Positions 1 through 5,090 of a DNA stretch of 11,439 bases are shown piece by piece (positions within the stretch are counted from its first letter, which is position 1; each line of letters starts with the position of its first letter). This DNA comes from Bryobacteraceae bacterium (GTDB lineage Bacteria; Acidobacteriota; Terriglobia; Bryobacterales; Bryobacteraceae). Location of the stretch: the NCBI GenBank assembly GCA_014379815.1, contig JACMLA010000715.1:1-11439 (forward strand). Reading direction: 5' to 3'. The translations under genes and the position numbers were made by a program. The notes under the pieces are model-generated. The model saw only the letters and a list, made by a program, of their open reading frames with translations. It had not been told where the DNA came from and searched no databases.

Positions 1-284
1 GCATTTTCCCGCGTCAGTTCGGTCTGGGTCCACTCCGCGGAGGTGCGGGCCATGGGGTTGAACCACTCCAGATCCGCCAGTCCGACTGCCGCTTTATCGT
101 GATTTCCCCGAATCACGTGAAGACACTCCGCACGCGCAAATTCCGCAGCGTAATTGGGATCAGGACCGTACCCCACGGTGTCGCCGCAGTTCAGAATACT
201 GTCGTAGGAACCTTTGGCTTTTGACAGCACCGCTTCAAGTGCGGCCCGGTTTGCGTGAATGTCGCTGAGAATCAGATAGCGCAC
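1..284 (-). CDS. Metallophosphoesterase, YfcE/DevT-like (N-terminal part, runs off left edge)
   Basis: The N-terminal 94 residues of a soluble calcineurin-like phosphoesterase are visible; the rest lies beyond base 1. Three metal-binding blocks of the family can be read: SDIHAN (D8, H10), NCGDTVGYGPDP (D35) and RGNHD (N61, H62). The GDxVGYGPDP block is typical of small bacterial metallophosphatases that act on phosphomonoesters or phosphodiesters; the substrate cannot be told. The start is a GTG at 284, the first possible start after the frame opens. A GGAGG at 301-305 (minus strand, inside the palindrome cctccggagg) lies 16 bases upstream, which is long for a Shine-Dalgarno sequence. The gene overlaps the end of the preceding phosphoesterase gene by 13 bp, so it is probably translationally coupled to it. 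There is no signal peptide, so it is probably cytoplasmic. Family is certain, exact role unknown. Confidence 0.88.
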   Translation of the reverse strand, partial: MRYLILSDIHANRAALEAVLSKAKGSYDSILNCGDTVGYGPDPNYAAEFARAECLHVIRGNHDKAAVGLADLEWFNPMARTSAEWTQTELTREN

Positions 285-1387
285 AGGCGAAGTAAAACTA
301 CCTCCGGAGGTGCGCCCAAACGCGCGGGTACACCGATCGTCCCAATGCCACGAGACACGTACATCTGCTTGTCGCCACGCTCATAAAGCCCATACGTGAA
401 GGGAGTGTAGAAGCGCGCTGCATTTAACGTGGGATGCAAAATCTCGAGCGTGACCTGACCTCCATGAGTGTGGCCTCCAACAGTAAGATCGAAACCCTGC
501 CTGGCCGCAACCGGGAATACATCAGGATTATGCGTCAGCAAAATATTGAAAGCCTTCGGATCAATCAGACTTTCCGTACCAACCAGATAAGGGAGTCCCC
601 TGCGCTGATAATCCACACCTACCAGATTGACGCTTGAATCGCCAAAACGAAGCGGAACTGCCTGATGTCTCAGAAACCGTAAGCCCAGGCGAGCCGATTC
701 CCGTTCGGTGTACTCTTCGGCCATCGCGAATCGCTCATGGTTTCCCAGACATCCCCAGAGTCCGGAAGAGGATCGCAATTGGGCAAGATTCCGGATGCAG
801 GTATCGAGAGGGTCCCCTTTTGTACTGATCAGATCTCCGGTAACGACAGTCAAATGCGGGTCTGTTTCGTTCAGCATGCCAACTGCGCGCCGCAGTGTCG
901 CTTCATCGAGAAACGCACTGAGGTGGATGTCAGTCAGTTGCGCGATCCGCAGTCCGTCGAGATCCTTAGGAAGACCTTTGATTTTCACATCGAGCTCGCG
1001 AAACGTGAGGTCGTCACGGCGAATGAATGCTCTGGTTCCGAGGACCACCGGGGCCGCTACGGCTGCGACCGCGGCCAGTTGAAGAACGCGTCTCCGCCCC
1101 GGCTCAAATGCCCCGGCAGTGCGAAGGATCGCTACGATGGCAGCAGAGTACAGAAGAATCCCGCCAGCGACCAGACCTGCGCACCGTGTCCACTCGAGAA
1201 CGGAATGGTTGAACAGCACCGCGATCCTCTGGACTCCCAGGATCTCGTTGGTCCAGATCAGAAAGGCGCCAAAGCCTACCGCCCTGCGAGCCCACAACCG
1301 CCATTGCGCGTTGACGATCTCCGACGTGCAGCGGTACAGGAATAGAGCCGCTAACGTACAGGAAACAAGAACAGCTAAGTCGAGCAT
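272..1387 (-). CDS. Membrane-anchored metallophosphoesterase, YaeI/YkuE type
   Basis: A 371-residue protein with an N-terminal membrane part and a C-terminal calcineurin-like phosphoesterase domain. Hydrophobic segments lie near residues 1-20, 35-50, 68-88 and 100-120; the last follows a GRRR stretch. The catalytic domain (about 130-371) shows the ordered motifs QLTDIH (D153, H155), VTGDL (D185), GNHE (215-218), LTHNPD (H286) and GGHTHGGQ (H306, H308). GHTHGGQ and GNHE are typical of the YaeI/YkuE group, membrane-associated phosphodiesterases; E. coli YaeI is a known member. The active domain probably faces the outside of the inner membrane, judged from topology only. The gene sits 45 bp after the cytochrome gene and its end overlaps the next phosphoesterase by 13 bp. 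The ATG has only a weak AAGAAG upstream, directly after an inverted repeat. Substrate unknown. Confidence 0.93.
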   Translation of the reverse strand: MLDLAVLVSCTLAALFLYRCTSEIVNAQWRLWARRAVGFGAFLIWTNEILGVQRIAVLFNHSVLEWTRCAGLVAGGILLYSAAIVAILRTAGAFEPGRRRVLQLAAVAAVAAPVVLGTRAFIRRDDLTFRELDVKIKGLPKDLDGLRIAQLTDIHLSAFLDEATLRRAVGMLNETDPHLTVVTGDLISTKGDPLDTCIRNLAQLRSSSGLWGCLGNHERFAMAEEYTERESARLGLRFLRHQAVPLRFGDSSVNLVGVDYQRRGLPYLVGTESLIDPKAFNILLTHNPDVFPVAARQGFDLTVGGHTHGGQVTLEILHPTLNAARFYTPFTYGLYERGDKQMYVSRGIGTIGVPARLGAPPEVVLLRLCAI

Positions 1388-1395
1388 CTTCTTAT

Positions 1396-1428
1396 GTACA
1401 CTTCGGCTGGGTCCTGTATTAAGTGTAC
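1396..1428. repeat. Perfect 8-bp inverted repeat between cytochrome and phosphoesterase genes
   Basis: GTACACTT at 1396-1403 is matched by its exact reverse complement AAGTGTAC at 1421-1428, with 17 bases between. It fills most of the 45-bp gap between the cytochrome stop (1433) and the phosphoesterase ATG (1387). In minus-strand RNA the stem would end 8 bases before the ATG, just ahead of the weak AAGAAG ribosome site. No U-run follows, so it is not an ordinary terminator. It could be a protein-binding operator, an RNA element affecting translation or mRNA stability, or chance. Confidence 0.5.
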
Positions 1429-1432
1429 GGTC

Positions 1433-2098
1433 CTAGTGGCAACCAAGGCAGGTGAAGCGGCGCCCGTGACAGAGCGCGCAGCCGACCTTGGCGACACCTT
1501 TGTCGGAGTGCAGGTCCAGAAAATTCGTGGTGTGGCCAACCGGCTTCAGTGCAGCGCTGTTGTCGTGGCACTTCTCGCACGAAAACGGTGCATCGATGCG
1601 GTTATGGCAAACCAGACACTCGGCCATATGCGGAAATTGCTCTTCCGAGGTGGCATCGGCCAGTGCCATCCCGCGATGACACCCGGTACATGGATGCTTT
1701 ATGCCATCCAGCTCCGCACGTAAGTTGCCGGGGTCCGACAGGTAAGTCTTTGCTTCGATTGCGCGCGCGACCGTGCTGGCGATCACGGGACCGAGCTTGA
1801 TGTGGACCTGGTGATTGAACTTTTGCACTCCCGAACGCCTGGGTTGCTTTGGACGAAACGCACGTATGTTGTCCTGTTCGTGGCACCCCGCGCAAACTGC
1901 TGCCGCTGGAATCAGGCTGTCCGTAGCACTTTTGCTAGCCGGCGCCAACGCGTGACAGGTAACACATTCCAGTTTCTTTGCGAGGTGAACCCGATGGGAA
2001 AATTGAACCGGTCCATCCTCATCCAGCTGTGGCGGAGCCGCTGCACAAAGCGACACCGCCAGAAGAACCAACGCTACTTGTTGTAGGAAATTCGCCAA
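1433..2098 (-). CDS. Secreted seven-haem c-type cytochrome (cytochrome c3-like)
   Basis: A 221-residue protein with seven CxxCH haem-attachment motifs at residues 45, 69, 137, 161, 174, 207 and 217. The last, CLGCH, forms the very C-terminus. FSHRVH (33-38) and FNHQVH (94-99) resemble the FxHxxH segments that supply distal haem ligands in cytochrome c7/c3-type proteins. The N-terminus (about 4-21) is a hydrophobic export signal ending in AAAP, though without the usual positive charge. The protein should be periplasmic and carry electrons. The start is a TTG at 2098: a TAA lies two codons upstream in frame, so no earlier start is possible; another TTG at codon 10 would lose most of the signal. 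The gene overlaps the end of the PQQ-dehydrogenase gene by 25 bp, which suggests coupled translation and that the cytochrome may take electrons from that enzyme. The electron partner is inferred. Confidence 0.92.
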   Translation of the reverse strand: MANFLQQVALVLLAVSLCAAAPPQLDEDGPVQFSHRVHLAKKLECVTCHALAPASKSATDSLIPAAAVCAGCHEQDNIRAFRPKQPRRSGVQKFNHQVHIKLGPVIASTVARAIEAKTYLSDPGNLRAELDGIKHPCTGCHRGMALADATSEEQFPHMAECLVCHNRIDAPFSCEKCHDNSAALKPVGHTTNFLDLHSDKGVAKVGCALCHGRRFTCLGCH

Positions 2099-3264
2099 AT
2101 CTTATTGCCGCCGTCGTCACTTACCAGCAAACTTCCATCTTTCATCGTCAGAAGACCGGTAGGCCGGCCCCAGACTTCGCGCTTGTCTGGATCCATCATC
2201 CAGCCCGTGAGAAAGGGCTGTGGCTCGCCAGCTGGTTTATTGCCGACGAACGGAACGAAGACCACGGAATAGCCGACGCGCTTCGACCGGTTCCACGAAC
2301 CATGGAGAGCCGCGAAGACGCCATTCTGGTAGCGTGCAGGAAACTGTTTGCCGGAAGAGAACTTCCAGTCGATCACGGCCACATGCGCGCCCAGCGAGAC
2401 ATCGGGTGTGATGGTTTTGGCGACCAGATCGGGCTTCTGGCCCTTACTCCGGGGATCTTCGTTCGGCCCGAAGTACGCGTACGGCCAGCCGTAAAACCCG
2501 CCTTGCTGGATGTGCGTCAGGTAGTCCGGAACGAGTTCGTCGCCCAGCTCATCCCGCTCCTGCACGGACGCCCAGAGCTGACCAGTTCCCGGCTGAAAGT
2601 AGATCGACGTCGGATTCCGTGTACCGGTCGCAAACAGTTCATAGCCCGATCCGTCCGGGTTGTACCGGCTGATGGCCGCACGCTGTTCCGGCTCGCCTGT
2701 CGACACGTTCGAGGCAGAGCCAATGCCAAGGTACAGCTTCTCACCCTTAGGATCAAAGGCGATGGTGCGGGTCCAGTGCCCCTTCCCAATCTCCTTCATA
2801 CTGATGATCTCTTCGCCTTTGCCAACCGACACGGCTTTGGCGTCGTACTTGTAGCGCTTCACAGAGGTGGATTCCGCGACGTACAGGTAGTCTTTCCACC
2901 AGGCCATTCCATATGGCTTGTCAAGGCCCTCAATCAGTTTCCGCCCAGTCGCTAGAGGCTTTCCGTCCTTGCCGGTCATCACGGCCACTGAGCCTTTCTC
3001 AACAGCCTCAGTAACCAGGATTTCACCGCCCGGAGCGTACAGCATGATCCGGGGCTTATCGAAGCCAGTGGCGAACTCGTCGATTTTGAAACCTTCAGGA
3101 ACGCTAAGCCGGGCACCATCCGGGCGGTCGACTACCTGGGGACCGTTGCGAACTGAGGGAGTCGCGAACGGCGAAGGGAGCTTAACGGCTGCTCGCTGAG
3201 TTTGCCACGCCAGAGCGGCTCCGGCTAACAACATAGGCGCAACAAGGAATGTCGTAGAACGCAT
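2074..3264 (-). CDS. PQQ-dependent sugar/sorbosone dehydrogenase-like protein, secreted
   Basis: A 396-residue protein of the soluble glucose dehydrogenase/L-sorbosone dehydrogenase six-bladed beta-propeller family, which oxidises sugars or aldehydes in the periplasm with pyrroloquinoline quinone. Residues 1-19 form a signal peptide, with likely cleavage ALA|WQ. Family features are PEGFKIDEFATG near residue 56, GHWTR (162-166, the histidine expected at the active site), GTRNP (214-218, R216 in the conserved Arg-Asn-Pro), ELGDELVPD (about 239-247), GGFYGWPY (255-262), HGSWNR (321-326), GRPTGLL (366-372) and the C-terminal blade DDGGNKIWRI. The reading frame stays open to 3438, but the ATG at 3264 was chosen because it begins the signal peptide and the extra 58 residues would overlap the divergent peptidase gene. 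It is the first gene of the minus-strand cluster and overlaps the cytochrome gene by 25 bp. No cytochrome domain is fused to it. Substrate not deducible. Confidence 0.9.
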   Translation of the reverse strand: MRSTTFLVAPMLLAGAALAWQTQRAAVKLPSPFATPSVRNGPQVVDRPDGARLSVPEGFKIDEFATGFDKPRIMLYAPGGEILVTEAVEKGSVAVMTGKDGKPLATGRKLIEGLDKPYGMAWWKDYLYVAESTSVKRYKYDAKAVSVGKGEEIISMKEIGKGHWTRTIAFDPKGEKLYLGIGSASNVSTGEPEQRAAISRYNPDGSGYELFATGTRNPTSIYFQPGTGQLWASVQERDELGDELVPDYLTHIQQGGFYGWPYAYFGPNEDPRSKGQKPDLVAKTITPDVSLGAHVAVIDWKFSSGKQFPARYQNGVFAALHGSWNRSKRVGYSVVFVPFVGNKPAGEPQPFLTGWMMDPDKREVWGRPTGLLTMKDGSLLVSDDGGNKIWRISYNK

Positions 3265-3335
3265 GGTCTCTGTCACTATGATGCCCCGATCGCCCACGAC
3301 GGAGGCAAATACTCCTGTGCCTACACTGAAACCAG
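3265..3335. promoter_or_regulatory. Divergent intergenic region (dehydrogenase / M23 peptidase)
   Basis: These 71 bp separate the starts of two divergent genes and must contain or adjoin the promoters of both. I see no convincing -35/-10 pair, operator or strong Shine-Dalgarno sequence on either strand; AAATACT at 3307-3313 is a weak -10 candidate for the plus strand. The call rests on position only. Confidence 0.35.
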
Positions 3336-4646
3336 ATGCGTAATCTCGTTCTCGCCGGTGTCGCTGTGGTTCTGTTGGTTCTCGTAGCGGCAGGGTATCT
3401 GACATCAGTGGCACCTGCGGTTCAGTTTCAGCCTGCAATCACGGCAATCGGGGACGCTACTCCTGTCAACCTCCGGGTTACCAGCCCGCACGGCGTACGC
3501 GAAGTAAACATTGCTGTGGAACAAAGTGGAAAGCGATACAACCTGTTCCAGAAGTCGAATCCTTCCCGGCGCTGGTCTTTCTTCCGGGCTTCTGACGAGC
3601 CTGTTGTTATCTCTGCCCAGATAGGGAAAAAACAAGCTCCGGAATTGAAGGAAGGCACGGCACGGCTGATCGCAACTGCGGTTGGCAATGATTTTGCCGG
3701 TAAAACCGCCAGCACGTCAACGGACGTTCAGATCATTCTCCAACCGCCTGCAGTCAGCGCCGATGGCTTTCAGCACTACGTAAACCAGGGCGGAATGGAG
3801 CTGGTGACTTTCATTACGTCAGGCTCTTGGAATGAAGCGGGAGTGCGCGTCGGAAAGTACACATTCCGCAGCTTTCCACTTCCTGGGAAAGGAGAGAACG
3901 AACGCTTCGCCATGTTCGCGTTTCCGTGGGATGTTTCGCCCGAAACGATACCCGTGGTCTACGCCAGGAATACGGCTGGAGCAGAAGCTACCGCGCGCTT
4001 CTGGTTCAAGCTGTTCCCAAAGAAGTTTCGGTCCCGCGAGTTGCCTCTGGAAGACCGTTTTCTGACCAAAGTAGTTGCCGAACTCGACCCCAACGGAAGC
4101 GGGTCACTTTCCGATCGCTTCCTGAAGATCAATGGCGAGATGCGTCGGCAGAACAATCAGCAACTGGCCGATCTTCGACTCAAATCCGAGCCGAAAGTTT
4201 TGTGGCAGGGTCCATTCTTTCGCCTGGGCAAGGTCGAATCATTCTTCGCCGATCAGAGAACTTACCTGTATAACGCAAAGAAGATCGACCAGCAGATGCA
4301 CCTCGGATTCGATCTCAGCGATGTGCAAGGGGCGCCGGTCCGGGCAGCCAACTCAGGTCGGGTTCTGCATTCGGGTCCTCTGGGAATTTATGGCAACTGC
4401 ATCGTGCTCGACCACGGTTACGGACTGCAATCGATTTATGGGCATCTGCGCCAAATCGACGTGAAGCCTGGAGAGATGATAGCGAAAGAGCAGGTGATGG
4501 GTAAGAGCGGGGACACGGGGTTGGCCGGAGGCGATCACCTGCATTTCTCAATGCAGATCGATGGAGTGCAGATCAACCCAATCGAATGGTGGGATGCTCA
4601 CTGGATCCAGGATCGGATCTTAAGCAAACTGCCTCCACAAGGCTGA
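3336..4646 (+). CDS. Membrane-anchored M23 (LytM/lysostaphin-type) metallopeptidase
   Basis: A 436-residue protein with one N-terminal membrane anchor (about 4-25) and a C-terminal M23 zinc endopeptidase domain (about 300-425). The domain shows the expected pattern: MHLGFD gives H322 and D326 (HxxxD), YGHL at 368-371, GKSGDTG, and DHLHF gives H401 and H403 (HxH). All zinc and catalytic positions seem intact, so it should cleave peptide cross-links of peptidoglycan in the periplasm. Residues about 30-300 have no motif I recognise and probably form beta-rich, Ig-like or substrate-positioning domains. The ATG at 3336 follows only a weak purine stretch. The gene diverges from the dehydrogenase across 71 bp and its last 27 bp overlap the end of a convergent small membrane-protein gene. 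An enzymatically active cell-wall hydrolase is likely, but this is not shown. Confidence 0.92.
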   Translation: MRNLVLAGVAVVLLVLVAAGYLTSVAPAVQFQPAITAIGDATPVNLRVTSPHGVREVNIAVEQSGKRYNLFQKSNPSRRWSFFRASDEPVVISAQIGKKQAPELKEGTARLIATAVGNDFAGKTASTSTDVQIILQPPAVSADGFQHYVNQGGMELVTFITSGSWNEAGVRVGKYTFRSFPLPGKGENERFAMFAFPWDVSPETIPVVYARNTAGAEATARFWFKLFPKKFRSRELPLEDRFLTKVVAELDPNGSGSLSDRFLKINGEMRRQNNQQLADLRLKSEPKVLWQGPFFRLGKVESFFADQRTYLYNAKKIDQQMHLGFDLSDVQGAPVRAANSGRVLHSGPLGIYGNCIVLDHGYGLQSIYGHLRQIDVKPGEMIAKEQVMGKSGDTGLAGGDHLHFSMQIDGVQINPIEWWDAHWIQDRILSKLPPQG

Positions 4647-5075
4647 AGCTACGCCGTCGTCCTCGGGATAGATCAGGTCCTGCGGAGCAATATAGGTAAA
4701 CCAGATTACGGCGCACGCAGCACAGAGGAAGAACAGCGCAAACACGAGGAAAAGCCTCGTCAGGCCCGAGCCGATTTCGAGGTTAGGGGTCAACTCTTTC
4801 AACTGACGCCTGGCGACTTTGATCTCACCCATGCTGATAACGGTGACTGCCAGGCCGCAAACATACACGCCCGCAGCGATTCCGTCCGCGTAGTAAGGTC
4901 CATCCACCTTCAGAACCCACGTGGCCGCGAGAGCTAGTCCGAGGTTCAAAAGAAGGTGAAATCGAACGGTTCGCTCGAGCGTTCGTTCGCGCCGGAGACC
5001 TTCAATTTTGTCCTGTGTCTTCGCGGAAAATTCCGGGTCTTCCGATATCTGGTTACTGAAAGAAAGTTCTGGCAC
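4620..5075 (-). CDS. Small membrane protein of unknown function (three predicted TM segments)
   Basis: I do not recognise the family. The 151-residue product has a charged N-terminal part (about 1-38, rich in E, K, R, possibly helical) and three hydrophobic stretches near residues 41-57, 65-83 and 107-130, joined by a charged loop with KVARRQLKEL. It ends in a short acidic tail. The open frame continues upstream to 5321, but that part is antisense to the conserved N-terminus of the M3 peptidase, so the GTG at 5075 was chosen; there is no Shine-Dalgarno sequence to confirm it. The start lies 14 bp from the divergent peptidase start, and the stop overlaps the M23 peptidase end by 27 bp. Three coherent membrane helices argue that it is real. 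Confidence 0.68.
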   Translation of the reverse strand: MPELSFSNQISEDPEFSAKTQDKIEGLRRERTLERTVRFHLLLNLGLALAATWVLKVDGPYYADGIAAGVYVCGLAVTVISMGEIKVARRQLKELTPNLEIGSGLTRLFLVFALFFLCAACAVIWFTYIAPQDLIYPEDDGVASALWRQFA

Positions 5076-5090
5076 GTGATAATAAGCCAG
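5053..5090 (+). promoter_or_regulatory. Candidate promoter giving a leaderless M3 peptidase mRNA
   Basis: GATAAT at 5078-5083 resembles a -10 box; transcription would then begin seven bases further on, at the G of the GTG start codon (5090). A poor -35 candidate (TTACTG, 5053-5058) lies upstream with a long spacer of 19 bases. No Shine-Dalgarno sequence precedes the GTG, which agrees with a leaderless message. The same AT-rich core lies immediately upstream of the divergent GTG at 5075. Inference from pattern and spacing only. Confidence 0.35.

Noticed and set aside
301..310. 10-bp palindrome cctccggagg.
   Set aside because: It encodes conserved codons of the phosphoesterase and may act as ribosome site for the next gene; too short and G/C-rich to call as a separate element.
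737..1345. Long plus-strand frame (202 residues) opposite the membrane phosphoesterase.
   Set aside because: The minus-strand protein carries all phosphoesterase motifs; the opposite frame has no recognisable features and is a shadow of it.
1978..2955. Plus-strand frame of 325 residues opposite the PQQ dehydrogenase.
   Set aside because: It is antisense to a protein with clear family motifs and signal peptide; its composition is Arg/Pro-rich and typical of a shadow frame.
3265..3438. Longer start for the PQQ dehydrogenase at 3438.
   Set aside because: It would place 58 charged residues ahead of a clear signal peptide and overlap the divergent M23 peptidase start.
5068..5087. Second TCTGGCACGTGA sequence, identical over 12 bases to the sigma-54 -24 region at 7216-7227.
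   Set aside because: At the required spacing there is AA/TA instead of the -12 GC (the next GC is three bases too far), so it is not a sigma-54 promoter; the shared 12-mer is probably chance.
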